From the NCBI RefSeq assembly GCF_014650175.1, contig NZ_BMUL01000004.1, positions 62,001 through 126,000 on the forward strand: DNA of 64,000 nucleotides. Direction: 5' to 3'. The number at the start of each line of letters is the position of its first letter. Position 1 is the stretch's first letter. The notes under the pieces are model-generated. The model was not told where the DNA came from, made no database searches, and was given only the letters and a program-made list of their open reading frames with translations. This DNA is from Streptomyces termitum (GTDB lineage Bacteria; Actinomycetota; Actinomycetes; Streptomycetales; Streptomycetaceae). The position numbers and the translations under genes are program-made. This document shows, in pieces, positions 15,671 through 26,894 of the stretch.

Positions 15671-16402
15671 ATGCCGGCGACAGCGCTCTGGGCGGCACCA
15701 CGATCACGTTCGACCGCGTTCTTCCGGTCGATGCTCCAGCACGGCGACATCACCGCGCTGCACGAGCCGTTCTGCAACATCGCGGACTTCGGGGAGACCG
15801 AGGTCGAGGGCACCGCCGTCCGCTCCGAGCGCGAGCTGATCGACGCGATCGCCGGACTCGCCCGCCACCGGCCGGTGTTCTTCAAGGACACCACCGACCA
15901 CCGCTACACCGAGGTCCTCGCCGACCGGGAGTTCCTCGCCGGCACCCGGCACACCTTCCTGCTGCGCCGCCCCGAGGAGATCGTCTCCTCGTTCTACGCG
16001 CTCCAGCCCGACATGGAGCTCTCGGACGTCGGCGTCGAGGGACTGCACGAGATGTACCTGGCGGTCCTGGCGGCCGGCGGGGAGCCGCCCGTGGTCGTCG
16101 ACTCCGACGACCTGGTGGAGCGGCCCGCCGCGACGATGGCCGCGTACTGCGAGGCCGTCGGCATCCCCTTCCGCCCCGAGACGCTGAGCTGGGACGCGAC
16201 GGCCCGGGGCGAATGGCGGCGCACCGACCGCTGGCACGTGGCCGTCAGCAACAGCACCGGTTTCTCCAAGGCCCGCACCGCCTACCGGCACACCGCGGAG
16301 AACCATCCGGAGCTGGCCCGCTTCGCGGCCCACCACCGCCCGTTCTACGAGTTCCTGTGGGACGCCCGCCTGCGGGTCCCCCAGGAGGCCCCGGCCCGCT
16401 GA
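15671..16402 (+). CDS. Sulfotransferase (243 aa)
   Basis: A PAPS-dependent sulfotransferase-family protein. The 5'-phosphosulfate-binding loop is at the N-terminus (LWAAPRSRSTAFFRSM), followed by DITALHEPF. The region HTFLLRRPEEIVSSFYALQ is the typical 3'-phosphate-binding Arg/Ser stretch. ATG 15671 was chosen because the PAPS loop follows directly. It is divergent from the operon containing cysC, cysD and cysN. In vazabitide and azinomycin biosynthesis a sulfate group serves as the leaving group for aziridine formation. With the carrier-protein pathway in this window, this enzyme is the best candidate for sulfating the terminal hydroxyl of the diamino-dihydroxyheptanoate intermediate. Direct sulfation of the final peptide is the alternative. 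Confidence 0.88.
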   Translation: MPATALWAAPRSRSTAFFRSMLQHGDITALHEPFCNIADFGETEVEGTAVRSERELIDAIAGLARHRPVFFKDTTDHRYTEVLADREFLAGTRHTFLLRRPEEIVSSFYALQPDMELSDVGVEGLHEMYLAVLAAGGEPPVVVDSDDLVERPAATMAAYCEAVGIPFRPETLSWDATARGEWRRTDRWHVAVSNSTGFSKARTAYRHTAENHPELARFAAHHRPFYEFLWDARLRVPQEAPAR

Positions 16403-16415
16403 CCGGGGGGAGCCG

Positions 16416-16436
16416 CCCGGGGGGCACGCCCCCGGG
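16416..16436. terminator. Bidirectional terminator between convergent genes
   Basis: CCCGGGGG (16416-16423) and CCCCCGGG (16429-16436) form a perfect 8-bp stem with loop GCACG. It sits between the sulfotransferase stop (16402) and the NRPS stop (16437) and can serve both strands. Confidence 0.75.
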
Positions 16437-17936
16437 TCAGCGCGCCGCCGCGGCGAGGGCCCGGCGGTCCACCTTCGCGTTGGGGGTCAGCGGGACCTCG
16501 TCCAGGACGACCACCCGGCCCGGCAGCATGTACACCGGCAGGACCGTGCGCAGATGGGCGTGGACCTCGGCCAGCGAGGGGGCGTCCGGGCCGGTGACGA
16601 AGGCCGTCAGGACGCCCTCGCCGCCGTCGTCCGGCCGCACCAGGTCCACCACCGCGTCCTCGACCCGGGGGTGCGTCAGCAGGACCTCCTCGACCTCGCC
16701 CGGCTCGATGCGGTGCCCGTGCAGCTTGATCTGGGTGTCGATCCGCCCGGCGAACTCCAGGCCGTCGCCCTCCGCCGCCCGGCGCACCAGGTCGCCCGTC
16801 CGGTACAGCCGGGCCCCGTGCGCCCCGAAGGGGTCCGGTACGAACTTCAGTGCCGTCAGCCCCGGCCGGTTCAGATAGCCCCGGGCCAGGCACGGGCCGC
16901 CGACCAGCAGCTCGCCGTACCGGCCCGGCGGCTCCTGGCGGCCCTCCGGCCCCACCACGTACGCCTCCAGGTTCGGCATCGCCTCCCCGATCAGCGGCTT
17001 CGGCCGGCCCAGCCGGGGCTCGTGGCGCTGCTCGGTGCAGGCCACCGTCGCCTCGGTGGGCCCGTACTGGTTGTTGACGATCCGGGTCGGCGAGGTCCAC
17101 CGGTCCGCCTGGAAGCGGCTCAGCTGCTCCCCGCCCACGTTCAGCACCCGCAGCGCGGGCAGCCGCTCCGGGTCAAGGAGCGGCAGGATCGCGGTGGTGA
17201 ACACCCCGATGGTGACGCCCTCGTCGCGCATCAGGGCGCCCAGCGCCCTCGGGTCGAGGAGCGTCAGCGCCGAGCCCTGCACCAGGCAGGACCCCGTCGT
17301 CAGCGCGCCGAAGATCTCCAGGACGCTCACGTCGAAGCAGGGCGTCGTCAGCTGGAGCCAGCGGTCACCGGGCCCGATCGCGAACTGCCGGGCCATGTGC
17401 GAGGTCAGGTTGACCACGCCCCGGTGCCCCAGCAGCGTCCCCTTGGGACGGCCGGTGGACCCCGACGTGTAGATGACGTACGCCAACTGGTCCGGGTGCG
17501 AGGGAAGTTCCGGGTCGGTCGCGGGCAGGGCAGCCAGCGTGTCCGCCGTGAAAGGATCGTCCAGGCAGACCGCCGCCGCCTCCTCGGGCACCCGCCCGGC
17601 CAGGTCGGTCGTGGTGACGACCAGCTCGCAGCCCGCGTCGCCCATCAGATAGCCCAGCCGGTCCGCCGGCTGCGCCGGGTCCATCGGCAGATACGCCCCG
17701 CCCGCCTTGAGGACCGCGAGCATCGCCAGCGGCAGCCGGGGGCCGCGCTCCATGAGCACGCCCACCACCGACTCCCGGCCCACGCCCATCCGGCGCAGGT
17801 GCGCCGCCAGCCGGTTGGCCCGCCCGTTCAGCTCCGCGTAGCTCCACCGCTCGCCCTCGAAGCGCAGCGCGGGCGCCTCGGGCATCCGCCGCGCCCAGTC
17901 CTGCACGAGCTCGTGCAGGCACCTGTCTCCGCTCAT
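16437..17936 (-). CDS. Stand-alone NRPS adenylation domain (499 aa)
   Basis: A single A domain: [15 protein letters not shown] (core A3), [10 protein letters not shown] (A5), YRTGDLVRR (A7) and ending [10 protein letters not shown] (A10), with no carrier or condensation domain. By hand alignment to GrsA the pocket reads roughly D-V-L-F-N-G-Q-V-A-K, which I cannot match to a known amino acid. Its core around A4 resembles the A domain of the 39370-42738 protein (LTTG/LTSG, LLDP, ALMRDE). It overlaps the preceding NRPS gene by ATGA. One NRPS in the cluster (30321-32036) is a C-T protein without an A domain, so this enzyme probably loads that carrier in trans. That pairing is inference from domain counts. 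Confidence 0.9.
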   Translation of the reverse strand: MSGDRCLHELVQDWARRMPEAPALRFEGERWSYAELNGRANRLAAHLRRMGVGRESVVGVLMERGPRLPLAMLAVLKAGGAYLPMDPAQPADRLGYLMGDAGCELVVTTTDLAGRVPEEAAAVCLDDPFTADTLAALPATDPELPSHPDQLAYVIYTSGSTGRPKGTLLGHRGVVNLTSHMARQFAIGPGDRWLQLTTPCFDVSVLEIFGALTTGSCLVQGSALTLLDPRALGALMRDEGVTIGVFTTAILPLLDPERLPALRVLNVGGEQLSRFQADRWTSPTRIVNNQYGPTEATVACTEQRHEPRLGRPKPLIGEAMPNLEAYVVGPEGRQEPPGRYGELLVGGPCLARGYLNRPGLTALKFVPDPFGAHGARLYRTGDLVRRAAEGDGLEFAGRIDTQIKLHGHRIEPGEVEEVLLTHPRVEDAVVDLVRPDDGGEGVLTAFVTGPDAPSLAEVHAHLRTVLPVYMLPGRVVVLDEVPLTPNAKVDRRALAAAAR

Positions 17937-20900
17937 TCCCGACCGCCTCCAGCGTCCGTGTCCGTATCGGTGCCCCCGCCCGCGAGCAGCAGCTCCACCT
18001 CGTCCTCGCTCAGTTCGCCGATCTCCAGGGCCAGCCGCGCGATCGCCACGACGTCCACGCCCTGCTCCCGGCCGGCCGCCTCCACGAGGGCCGCCTGGCT
18101 CGCCACGTCGGTGGCCGCGAAGACCTCCCGCAGCGGGATCTCCACCCCGAACACCTCCGTGGTCAGCGCGGCGATCCGGGTCGCGGCCAGCGAGTGGCCG
18201 CCCAGCTCGAAGAAGTCGTCCAGGGCGCCCACCCCGTCGACGCGGAGCACGCTGCCCCACACCTCGGCCAGCAGCGACTCCACCGGCGTGCGGGGGGCCG
18301 GCTGGGCCGCGCCGAGGGCCGGCCGGGTGGTGCCGACGGGCGGCAGGGCGCTCCGGTCGGCCTTGCCGCTGACCGCGAGCGGCAGTTCCTCCAGCGCCAC
18401 GAAGTGCGCGGGCACCATGTGCTCGGGCAGCGTCCGGCGCAGCCGCTCCCGCAGCGTGCCGACCGCCGGCTCCGCGCCGCCGTCCGGCACGTAGTAGGCG
18501 GCGAGGGCGGTCCCGTCGGCCTCCCGGACCGCCGCGACGACGGCCTCCCGGACCCCGGGCAGCGCCGCGAGGGCGGCCTCGACCTCGCCGAGCTCGATGC
18601 GGAACCCGCGCACCTTGACCTGGTCGTCGATGCGGCCGAGGTAGTCCAGGCGGCCGTCCGCCGTCCAGCGGGCCAGGTCCCCGGTGCGGTACATCCGCCG
18701 CCCCGGCTCCCCGAACGGGTCGGGCAGGAACGCGGACGCGGTCAGCGCGGGCCGCCCGTGGTAGCCGCGGGCCAGCCCGTCGCCCGCCACGTACAGCTCG
18801 CCCGCCACCCCGACCGGCACCGGCCGCAGCGCGCGGTCCAGCACGTACGCACGGGAGTTGGCCATGGGCCGGCCGATCGGCACCGGGCCCGGCGCGAGCG
18901 CCTCGGCGGGGCCCACCCGGAGGGCGACGCAGCCGACGGTGGCCTCGGTCGGCCCGTACTCGTTGGTGACCACCGCGCCGGGGAAGCGGGCCCGCCACCG
19001 GTCCAGGACCTCGGCGGTGAGCATCTCGCCGCCGATGACCAGGTCGCCGGTGGGCGCGTACGCCTCGGGCAGCCCCAGCAGGATCGGCAGATGGCTCGGG
19101 GTCACCTTCAGCAGCGACAACCGGCCCGCGCCGCCCGGCAGTTCGTCGGTGCGGCCGTCGAGCCCGCCCAGCACGATCCGGCCGCCCGCCGTCAGCGGGC
19201 CCAGCAGGGTGGTGACCGACAGGTCGACGGAGACCGGCGAGTGCAGCAGCGCCGAGCCGGACAGGCCCGGGTAGTCCCGGCGGCAGGTCGCCAGATAGTC
19301 GGCGAGCGCGCCGTGGCTGATCAGGACGCCCTTGGGCCGGCCGGTCGAGCCCGAGGTGTAGATGGCGTACGCGAGGTGGTCCGGGCGCAGCGGGGCCCGG
19401 CGGTCGGCGTCGGTGACGTCGTCGGCCGCGCAGCGGGCCAGCGCCGCGCGGGTGCCGGGGGCGTCCAGGTCGAGGCGCTCGGCCGTGCCCGTCGCCCCCT
19501 CGGGGACGGCCGTGGTGGTGAGCACGGACGACGGCGCCGCGTCGGCGAGCAGGTACGCGATCCGGTCGGCCGGCAGCACCGGATCCACCGGCACGTACGC
19601 CGCCCCGGACTTGAGGACGGCCAGCACGGCCGTCACCGTCTCCGCCGAGCGCGGCAGCATCAGCGCCACCGTCCGCTCGGGGCCCGCCCCGCGCGCGATC
19701 AGCAGCCGGGCCAGCCGGTTGGCCGCCTCGTTCAGCTCGCCGTACGTGAGGACGCCCGCCTCGCCGACCACGGCCGGGGCCTCCGGGTGGGCCGCCGCGC
19801 GGGCCTCCACCAGGGCCGGGGTGAGCTCGGCGGGGACCTCGGCGGCGGTCCGGTTCCACGCGGTGACCAGCGTGTGCTCGTCCTCGGGGCGCAGCAGGGG
19901 CAGCTCCCCGATCCGGTCGTCGGGGCGGGTCGCGGCCGCCTCCAGCAGGGTCGTGTACTGGGTCCACATCCGGGCGACGGTGGCCTCGTCGAAGAGGTCG
20001 GTGCCGTAGTCGACGACCCCCTCGAAGCAGGCGCCGGAGTCCCAGAGCTGGACGTTCAGGTCCAGGTGCGTGGCCTTGCGGCGGACCGGGACGGCCGACA
20101 GCTCCAGGCCGTCCAGCGCCACGTCCGGCAGCGGCGCGCTCTGGAGCAGGAACATCACCTGGGCCAGCGGCTGGTGGCTCAGGTTCCGCTGGGGCGCCAG
20201 CTCCTCCACGAGCCGGTCGAACGGCAGGTCCTGGTGCTCCAGGCCGTCCAGCACCGTCTCGCCCACCCGCGCGGCGAGCTCGGCGAAGCGCGGGTTCCCG
20301 GCCAGCGAGGCCCGCAGCAGCAGCACGTTGATGAAGCAGCCGATGACCTGCTCCACCTGCGGGGTGCGGTGGGCGACCCCGCTGCCGACCGTGATGTCCT
20401 CGCCCCCCGTCCAGCGGCCCACCGCCGTCTGGAAGGCGGCCAGCAGCAGGGCGAACGGGGTGATCCCGAGGGCGCGGGCGGTCCGCCGGACGGCGGCCGA
20501 GACCTCCGGGGAGAGCCGCACGGGCAGGGTCGCCCCCCGGTACGACTGCACGGGCGGCCGGGGCCGGTCCGAGGGCAGCTCCAGCACCGGCTGCATCCCG
20601 GCGAGCCGCTCGCGCCAGTAGCCGAGCAGCTCCCCGGTGCGCTCCTCGTCGAGCCGCTCGCGGTGCCAGGCCGCGTAGTCGACGTACTGCACCTCGGGCT
20701 CGGGCAGTCCGGGCCGGGCGCCGGCCCGCAGCGCCGGGTAGGCGGCGGCCAGTTCGGCCACGAAGATCCCGCAGGACCAGCTGTCGGAGACCAGGTGGTG
20801 CATGGTGACGGCCAGGACGTGGTCGTCCGGGGCCAGCCGCAGCAGCTCGGCGCGCAGCAGCCGGCCCGTGAGGTCGAAGGGGAGGGCCGCCGCCTCGGCG

Positions 20901-21244
20901 ACCAGGGCCGCCAGCGCCTCGGGGTCGGCCGCGGCCGGGGTGCCGGTCAGGTCCCGGACCGGCACCCCGACGAGGTGGTCCTCCTCGACGACCTGGCCGA
21001 GGACCCCGTCGACGGTGCGGAAGACGGTGCGCAGCGACTCGTGCCGGCGCACCACCTCCCGGACGGCGCCGGTCAGGGCGGCGGTGTCGAGCGGTCCGCG
21101 CAGCCGCACCGCGAACGGCACGTGATAGGCGGAGCCGCCCGGATAGAGCTGCTCGACGATCATGATCCGCTGCTGGGCGTGCGTCGCCGGGAACACGATC
21201 TGCTCGGGGTGGGTCAGGGTCATCGGAGTCTCCACGTACGTCAT
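17933..21244 (-). CDS. NRPS module C-A-T, predicted Asn (1103 aa)
   Basis: One elongation module. The C domain (about 15-445) has HHLVSDSW, the A domain (about 470-980) has [15 protein letters not shown] and [11 protein letters not shown], and the carrier (about 1010-1080) has [13 protein letters not shown] with the phosphopantetheine Ser. The pocket read by hand is D-L-T-K-V-G-E-V-G-K, very close to the published Asn code DLTKLGEVGK, so Asn (less likely Asp) is expected. No epimerase or thioesterase is present. ATG 21244 overlaps the FAAL protein stop by ATGA, so this module most likely follows the starter module. Two oxygenases of Asn/Arg-hydroxylase-like type in the window could modify the residue. 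Confidence 0.93.
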   Translation of the reverse strand: MTYVETPMTLTHPEQIVFPATHAQQRIMIVEQLYPGGSAYHVPFAVRLRGPLDTAALTGAVREVVRRHESLRTVFRTVDGVLGQVVEEDHLVGVPVRDLTGTPAAADPEALAALVAEAAALPFDLTGRLLRAELLRLAPDDHVLAVTMHHLVSDSWSCGIFVAELAAAYPALRAGARPGLPEPEVQYVDYAAWHRERLDEERTGELLGYWRERLAGMQPVLELPSDRPRPPVQSYRGATLPVRLSPEVSAAVRRTARALGITPFALLLAAFQTAVGRWTGGEDITVGSGVAHRTPQVEQVIGCFINVLLLRASLAGNPRFAELAARVGETVLDGLEHQDLPFDRLVEELAPQRNLSHQPLAQVMFLLQSAPLPDVALDGLELSAVPVRRKATHLDLNVQLWDSGACFEGVVDYGTDLFDEATVARMWTQYTTLLEAAATRPDDRIGELPLLRPEDEHTLVTAWNRTAAEVPAELTPALVEARAAAHPEAPAVVGEAGVLTYGELNEAANRLARLLIARGAGPERTVALMLPRSAETVTAVLAVLKSGAAYVPVDPVLPADRIAYLLADAAPSSVLTTTAVPEGATGTAERLDLDAPGTRAALARCAADDVTDADRRAPLRPDHLAYAIYTSGSTGRPKGVLISHGALADYLATCRRDYPGLSGSALLHSPVSVDLSVTTLLGPLTAGGRIVLGGLDGRTDELPGGAGRLSLLKVTPSHLPILLGLPEAYAPTGDLVIGGEMLTAEVLDRWRARFPGAVVTNEYGPTEATVGCVALRVGPAEALAPGPVPIGRPMANSRAYVLDRALRPVPVGVAGELYVAGDGLARGYHGRPALTASAFLPDPFGEPGRRMYRTGDLARWTADGRLDYLGRIDDQVKVRGFRIELGEVEAALAALPGVREAVVAAVREADGTALAAYYVPDGGAEPAVGTLRERLRRTLPEHMVPAHFVALEELPLAVSGKADRSALPPVGTTRPALGAAQPAPRTPVESLLAEVWGSVLRVDGVGALDDFFELGGHSLAATRIAALTTEVFGVEIPLREVFAATDVASQAALVEAAGREQGVDVVAIARLALEIGELSEDEVELLLAGGGTDTDTDAGGGRE

Positions 21245-24200
21245 GAGCCGTTCCGGCTGCTGCCGATCAGGCGCGCGGCCCGCAGGGCCCGCAGCGCGTC
21301 CTTGCCCCCGGCCGGGGACCCGCCCGGGGCCGCCCCCGGGGCCGGGAGGCCGGGCTGCCGGGTGCGGTCGATCCGGCTGATCCGGCCGCCGCCCCCGTCG
21401 CTCCGCCCCGCCGCGCCGAGGGCGTCCACCGCCGCCGCCAGGTGCTCCAGCGTCGGCGTCTCGAACATCACCCGCAGCGGCAGCTGCGCCCCGAACGCCT
21501 CCCGCACCCGCACCGAGAAGCGGGACATCAGCAGGGAGTGGGCGCCGTGGTCGAAGAGGTTGTCGGTGCGGCCGATCGCCTCCGTGCCGAGCAGGTCGGC
21601 GAGGATCACCGCCAGCTCCCGCTCGGTCGCGGTGACCGGTTCCGCGCCCGCCCCGGCCCGCTCGGGCGCGGGCGGCGCGAGCGCCCCCCGGTCCACCTTC
21701 CCGCTGGTGTTCAGCGGGAAGCCGGCCACCCACACGTACCGGGTCGGCACCATGTAGGCGGGCAGCACCCGCGCCAGCTCCGCGCGCAGCGCGCGGGCTG
21801 CGGCCCGCTCGTCGGAGCCGGACCCGCCCGCCGCGCCCGGGGCCGGCCGGACGTACGCCACCAGCTCCGCCGGGGCGTCCGGCGCGGGCCGGTGCACGGT
21901 GGCCACGCCCTGGCTCAGCCCGGGCAGCCGGCTCAGCGCCGCGTCGATCTCGCCCAGTTCGACCCGGTGGCCGTTGACCTTGACCTGGTTGTCGACCCGC
22001 CCCAGCAGCTCGGTCCGGCCGTCCGGGGTGCGCCGCGCCAGGTCCCCGGTGCGGTACAGCCGGGCGCCCGGCACGTCCCCGTACGGGTCCGGCACGAACG
22101 CCGCCGCCGTCAGCCCCGGCCGGCCGCGATAGCCCCGGGCCAGCCCGGCGCCGCCGATCAGCAGCTCACCGGCCGCGCCCGGGGCCACCGGCTCCAGCGC
22201 CGCGTCGAGCACGTACACCCGCGTGTTGGCGACCGGGTCGCCCAGCGGGGTGGCCGCCCCCGGCACCTCGGCGACCCGGGTGCCGGTCGACCACACCGTG
22301 GTCTCGGTCGGCCCGTACAGGTTCCACAGGGTGCCCGTGCCGAACGACAGCAGGGTGCGCGCCAGCCCGGGGGAGAGGGCCTCGCCGCCGCTGACCATCG
22401 CCAGGCCCGGCGTGCCGGTCCAGCCCGCCTCGCACAGCGCCCGCCAGGTCGCCGGGGTCGCCTGCATCAGGGCGAAGGCGCCGGACTCCAGCCGCGCCCG
22501 CAACTGCTCGCCGCTGGCCGCGATCCGGCGCGGCACGATGTGCGCGCAGCCGCCGGTGATCAGCGGCAGGTACGCCTCCAGGGCGGAGATGTCGAAGGAG
22601 AAGGTGGTCACGGCCAGCAGCCGGCCGCCCTCGGCGGGTTCCAGCAGCCGCACCATGGCGGCCAGGAAGTTGGCCAGGGCGCCGTGCGGGACCTGGACCC
22701 CCTTCGGACGGCCGGTCGAGCCCGAGGTGTAGAGCAGGTACGCCGCCTGGTCGGGGCGGACGCGGACCGGCGGCGGGTCGGCGGGCAGCGCCGCCAGCTC
22801 CCCGGCCAGCCGGTCGAGGCGCAGCGTGACGCGGCCGGGGTCGTCCCCGGTCTCTCCCCGGTCCACCGACGAGTCGGTGAGTACGATCCGGGCCCCGCTG
22901 TCGGCCAGCAGATAGGCGATCCGCCCGGCGGGCAGGTGTGGGTCGACCGGCAGGTAGCTGCCGCCGGCCCGCAGCACCGCGAGCATCGCCACCACCATCG
23001 TCTCGTCGTGCGGCAGCCGTACGGCCACGGTCTCCTCGGCCCGCAGTCCCCGCGCCAGCAGCAGCCGGGCCAGCCGGTTCACGGCCGCGTCCAGCTCCCG
23101 GTAGCTCAGCGTCCGCACCGCGCGCACCCGGTCCGCGTCCGGCCCGGCCCCGTCCGGCCCGAGCGCGTGCTCGGCGTCGTCGAAGGCCAGCGCCGGCGCG
23201 TCCGGGACGAGCGCGGCCCGCGCCGCCACCAGTTCGTGCACCGGCACGTCCGAGGTGCCCGGCACGGCGGTGTCGTGGGGGCCGCGCAGGACGGCCGCCC
23301 GCTCGGCGGCGGGCATCAGCGGCAGCAGGGCGACGGGGCGCTCCGGGTCGGCGGCGACGGCGTCCAGCAGCGCGCACAGCCCGGCGGCCAGCCGCTCGGC
23401 CGTCGCCTCGTCGAACAGGTCGCGGTCGAACAGGAGCTGCCCGCTCAGCGCGCCGTCCACCTCGGCGAAGGTCAGCTGGAGGTCCATCTGCGCGTGCGGC
23501 TGGTCCAGGGCCACCGGCCGCATCTCCAGCCCGCCCAGGTCGAAGCGCGCCGCCGGATCGCCGAGGACGAACGCGGCCAGCGGCCCGGACTGGAGCGTGA
23601 ACAGCGCCTGCACCAGCGGGGTGCGGCTCGTGTCGCGGGCCGCCCTGCTCCGCTCGACGAGCAGCGACAGCGGCATCGCGGCGTGCCGCAGGGCCTCCGG
23701 CACGCTCCGCGCGGCCCGCCGCAGCAGAGCGGTGAACGACTCGCCCGGCACCAGGTCGGCGCGGAGCACCGCCGTGTTCAGGAACGGCCCGACCACCTCC
23801 GCCGCGTCGGCGTGCTCGCGGCCGTGCACGGGGGAGCCCACCAGCAGGCTCGACTGCCCGGCGGTCCGGCCCAGCATCAGCTGGTACGCGGTCAGCAGGA
23901 CGGTGTACAGCGTGGTGCCCTCGGCGCGGGCCAGCGCGCCGAGCGCGGCGGCCGTCCCCGGCGCCGGCCGGAAGCGCCGCACCCCGGCCGGGGCGCGCCG
24001 CACGGCCGGCCGGACGCGGTCGGCGGGCAGCTCCAGCACGGTCGGGGCGCCCGCCAGCTCGCGCTCCCAGAACGCCCGCAGCCGCTCGCCCTGCGGCCCG
24101 GCGAGCAGCGCGGACTGCCGGTCCACGGCCGCGCCGAAGCCGGGCACGGGCCGGGCCGAGGGGGCGGGCCCGCCGGTCTCGGCCGCGTAGTGCGCGCCCA

Positions 24201-26664
24201 GGTCGCGCAGCAGGACCTCCAGGGACCACAGGTCGCAGACCAGGTGGTGCAGGGAGACGACCAGCCGGTGCCGGCCGTCCGCGCGGCGCAGCAGGGCCAC
24301 CCGCAGCAGCGGCCCGGCCGCCACGTCGAAGGGCCGGTGGGCGAGGGCCGTCAGCTCGGCCCGCAGCCGCTCCCCGGACCACGCGCTCGCGTCGGTCTCG
24401 GTGAACTCCGGCTCCAGCGCGGCGTGCACGCGCTGCACCGGGCCGTCGCCGACCTCGGGGAAGGTGGTGCGCAGGGCCGGGTGGCGGCGGACGACGGCGC
24501 CCAGCGCGCGGCGCAGTGCGGCCGGGTCCACCGGGCCGGACAGTTCGGCGGCGGCGGCCAGGTGGTAGGCGGTGCTGCCGGGGTCCATCCGGTCCAGGAA
24601 CCACATCGCCCGCTGCCCGTGGGAGAGCGGACCGTCCCCGGGTTCCGTCGCGGTGAGCGGTACGGGGGCCGTGCCGCCGGTCCCGTCGGCGGCGCGGGCC
24701 GCGACGGCGTCGGCCGCTTCGGCCAGGGTCAGCGAGAGGAGCCGCTCCGGGCCGAGGTCCAGCGCGAACTCCCGCTGCAACCGGTGCAGCAGCCGTACGG
24801 AGTCCAGCGAGTCCAGGCCCAGCGCCGCCGGGGAGGCGTCTGCGGGCACCTCCTCGGGGCGGGTCCGCAGCAGGGCGGCGACCGTCCGCCGCAGGTGGGA
24901 CAGGACCGCCTCGCGGTCGGAGGCGTCCGGGACCGGGGCCTCGGCGGCCGGTCCCGCCTCCGGTGCGGCGGGCGGCTCCGCGTCGGCGTGGACGGCGGTC
25001 ACCAGCAGGTCGCCCGCCAGGTAGGCCGCCCGGCAGGCGTGCCGGGCCACCTTGCCGCTGGAGGTCCGGGGCAGCGAGGCGGTGCGGATCAGCACCACGG
25101 CGTGCGGGCGCACCTCGTGCAGCTCGGCCACCCGCGCCTGGACGGCGCGGGCCAGTTCCGCCGGGTCCGCGAGGCCGTGGCCGTGGATCAGCTCCTGGAC
25201 GACGACCAGCCGCTCGGCGCCGTCGGCGCCGGTGACGGAGAAGGCGGCGCCGCCGTTGGACCGCAGCGCGGGCGAGCAGCGCTCGGCGGTCAGTTCGATG
25301 TCCTGGGGGTAGTGGTTGCGGCCCCGGACGATGATCAGGTCCTTGCGGCGTCCGGTGACGTACAGTTCGCGCGCGTCGCCCTCGCCGGCGAGGAAGCCGA
25401 GGTCGCCGGTGCGCAGGAAGCCGGTGCCGTCGCCGCCCTCGACGAGCGCGCCGAAGGTGTCGGCCACCGCGTCGGCGCGGTTGAAGTAGCCGCGCGCCAC
25501 GCTGGGCCCGGCCACCCACACCTCGCCGATCCCGCCATCGGCCACCGGGCGCCGGGTCTCCGGGTCGACGATCTCCAGCCGCTGCTCGGGCGGCAGCACG
25601 CCGGAGGCGACCAGCTCCCCGGTCGCGCCGGAACCGGCGGGCGGCGCGCAGGTGCGGAAGCCGGTGCCCACCGGGCCGCCGGTGACGAGGAGGGAGCCCT
25701 CGGCCAGTCCGTAGCAGGGCAGGAAGGCGTCCGGGCGGAAGCCGGACACGGCGAAGGCCTCGGCGAAGCGGTGCAGCGAGGCCGGGCGGACGGGTTCCGC
25801 GCCGTTGTACGCCACCCGCCACGCGGACAGGTCCAGCGCGGCCCGCTGCTCCTCGGTGGTCCGCTCGACCGCCAGGTCGTAGGCGAAGTTGGGGCCGCCG
25901 GTGACGGTCGCCCGCTCCTCGGCGACCACGCCCAGCCAGCGCAGCGGGTCGCGCGCGAAGGTGCTCGGCGCCATCAGCGACATCGTGCCGCCCGCCCGGA
26001 CCGTGCCCATGACCGAGCCGATCAGCCCCATGTCGTGGTACATCGGCAGCCACGACACCCCGCGCATGCCGGCGTCGAGCCCGAAGACGCGGCCGATCAT
26101 CGCCGTGTTGTGCAGCAGGTTGCCGTGGGTCAGGACGACGCCGCGCGGCGTCGAGGTGGAGCCGGAGGTGTACTGGAGGAAGGCCGTCGCGTCCTCGCCG
26201 AGGCGCGGGGGCCGCCAGGCGGGCGCGTCCTCGGCGCGCAGCGCGTCGGTCGCCACCAGCCGCAGCGGCGGCACCCCGTCGGCGGAGGCCAGGCGTGGGG
26301 CGAGCCGGTCGCGGATCACCCCGGTCGTCAGGGCCACCTCGGCGCCGCTGTCGCGCACGATCGCGGCGAGCCGCTCGGTGGAGCGGACGCCCCGGCTCGG
26401 CGGGTACGCGGGAACCGCGACGACGCCCGCGTACAGGCAGCCGAAGAAGGCGGCCACGTAGTCCAGTCCGGCGGGGAACAGCAGGACGGCGCAGCGCCCG
26501 GCCAGCCCGAGTTCCGCCAGGTGCGCGGCGACGGTCCGGGCCCGGCCGTCGAGCCCGGCCCAGTCGAGCACCTCGGGCTCGCCCGGCTCCTCGGAGTGGA
26601 AGCGGAAGGCCGTCGTGTGCGGGCGTTCCTGTGCCGTACCGGAAAGTACGTCTCGCCAGTTCAT
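21241..26664 (-). CDS. Starter NRPS: FAAL-ACP-C-A-T (1807 aa)
   Basis: Residues 1-560 are a fatty-acyl-AMP ligase: [20 protein letters not shown] at about 164-183, with [14 protein letters not shown] after it. An acyl carrier follows ([12 protein letters not shown] near 620), then a condensation domain with HHLVCDLW, an A domain with [15 protein letters not shown] and [11 protein letters not shown], and a carrier with the unusual sequence HGAHSLLMS in place of GGHS. The layout means that the line starts with a free fatty acid activated as acyl-AMP, loaded on the ACP and joined to the first amino acid. The A pocket reads about D-I-A-Q-V-G-L-V-W-K, closest to glycine codes I know (DILQLGLIWK). 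Similar loading units in saframycin and quinocarcin biosynthesis add a fatty acid that is later removed. It heads a three-gene operon. Confidence 0.93.
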   Translation of the reverse strand: MNWRDVLSGTAQERPHTTAFRFHSEEPGEPEVLDWAGLDGRARTVAAHLAELGLAGRCAVLLFPAGLDYVAAFFGCLYAGVVAVPAYPPSRGVRSTERLAAIVRDSGAEVALTTGVIRDRLAPRLASADGVPPLRLVATDALRAEDAPAWRPPRLGEDATAFLQYTSGSTSTPRGVVLTHGNLLHNTAMIGRVFGLDAGMRGVSWLPMYHDMGLIGSVMGTVRAGGTMSLMAPSTFARDPLRWLGVVAEERATVTGGPNFAYDLAVERTTEEQRAALDLSAWRVAYNGAEPVRPASLHRFAEAFAVSGFRPDAFLPCYGLAEGSLLVTGGPVGTGFRTCAPPAGSGATGELVASGVLPPEQRLEIVDPETRRPVADGGIGEVWVAGPSVARGYFNRADAVADTFGALVEGGDGTGFLRTGDLGFLAGEGDARELYVTGRRKDLIIVRGRNHYPQDIELTAERCSPALRSNGGAAFSVTGADGAERLVVVQELIHGHGLADPAELARAVQARVAELHEVRPHAVVLIRTASLPRTSSGKVARHACRAAYLAGDLLVTAVHADAEPPAAPEAGPAAEAPVPDASDREAVLSHLRRTVAALLRTRPEEVPADASPAALGLDSLDSVRLLHRLQREFALDLGPERLLSLTLAEAADAVAARAADGTGGTAPVPLTATEPGDGPLSHGQRAMWFLDRMDPGSTAYHLAAAAELSGPVDPAALRRALGAVVRRHPALRTTFPEVGDGPVQRVHAALEPEFTETDASAWSGERLRAELTALAHRPFDVAAGPLLRVALLRRADGRHRLVVSLHHLVCDLWSLEVLLRDLGAHYAAETGGPAPSARPVPGFGAAVDRQSALLAGPQGERLRAFWERELAGAPTVLELPADRVRPAVRRAPAGVRRFRPAPGTAAALGALARAEGTTLYTVLLTAYQLMLGRTAGQSSLLVGSPVHGREHADAAEVVGPFLNTAVLRADLVPGESFTALLRRAARSVPEALRHAAMPLSLLVERSRAARDTSRTPLVQALFTLQSGPLAAFVLGDPAARFDLGGLEMRPVALDQPHAQMDLQLTFAEVDGALSGQLLFDRDLFDEATAERLAAGLCALLDAVAADPERPVALLPLMPAAERAAVLRGPHDTAVPGTSDVPVHELVAARAALVPDAPALAFDDAEHALGPDGAGPDADRVRAVRTLSYRELDAAVNRLARLLLARGLRAEETVAVRLPHDETMVVAMLAVLRAGGSYLPVDPHLPAGRIAYLLADSGARIVLTDSSVDRGETGDDPGRVTLRLDRLAGELAALPADPPPVRVRPDQAAYLLYTSGSTGRPKGVQVPHGALANFLAAMVRLLEPAEGGRLLAVTTFSFDISALEAYLPLITGGCAHIVPRRIAASGEQLRARLESGAFALMQATPATWRALCEAGWTGTPGLAMVSGGEALSPGLARTLLSFGTGTLWNLYGPTETTVWSTGTRVAEVPGAATPLGDPVANTRVYVLDAALEPVAPGAAGELLIGGAGLARGYRGRPGLTAAAFVPDPYGDVPGARLYRTGDLARRTPDGRTELLGRVDNQVKVNGHRVELGEIDAALSRLPGLSQGVATVHRPAPDAPAELVAYVRPAPGAAGGSGSDERAAARALRAELARVLPAYMVPTRYVWVAGFPLNTSGKVDRGALAPPAPERAGAGAEPVTATERELAVILADLLGTEAIGRTDNLFDHGAHSLLMSRFSVRVREAFGAQLPLRVMFETPTLEHLAAAVDALGAAGRSDGGGGRISRIDRTRQPGLPAPGAAPGGSPAGGKDALRALRAARLIGSSRNGS

Positions 26665-26685
26665 GTAACGACCTCACCTCGATCA

Positions 26686-26702
26686 CACCGTGGTCAACGG
26701 TG
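26686..26702. promoter_or_regulatory. Inverted repeat in divergent promoter region
   Basis: CACCGT-GGTCA-ACGGTG, a 6-5-6 inverted repeat, lies 22 bp upstream of the starter NRPS gene start. It could be an operator or part of the 5' leader. Confidence 0.3.
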
Positions 26703-26735
26703 CACACCCTGGCGCAGCCGTCCGGTCCGGCTCGA

Positions 26736-26751
26736 TCGGGACTTTCCCCGA
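26736..26751. promoter_or_regulatory. Putative cluster operator (site 1)
   Basis: TCGGGACTTTCCCCGA, arms TCGGG(A) and (C)CCCGA, lies 72 bp upstream of the starter NRPS start and 143 bp upstream of the divergent MFS gene. It is one of four similar 16-mers in intergenic regions of the cluster. Confidence 0.55.
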
Positions 26752-26821
26752 CTGCCCCGTGCGCGCGGGGGCTGTGAGAGTCCGTCAGGGTGCCCGGACC
26801 CCGGTCTCCCGCAGCCCGCTG

Positions 26822-26875
26822 AACACGCCGAACACGCCGAACACGCCGAGCCCGTCGAGCACGCCGAGAACACCG
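26822..26875. repeat. 9-bp tandem repeats in MFS 5' region
   Basis: Three exact copies of AACACGCCG (26822-26848) are followed by degenerate copies up to about 26875. They end 20 bp before the transporter start codon and are out of frame with it. Confidence 0.6.
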
Positions 26876-26894
26876 AGAGACCGGGAAGGTCACC

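Noticed and set aside
17933..26664. Epimerisation domains predicting D-residues
   Set aside because: No E-domain motifs follow any carrier domain in the window; D-configuration cannot be predicted from these proteins.
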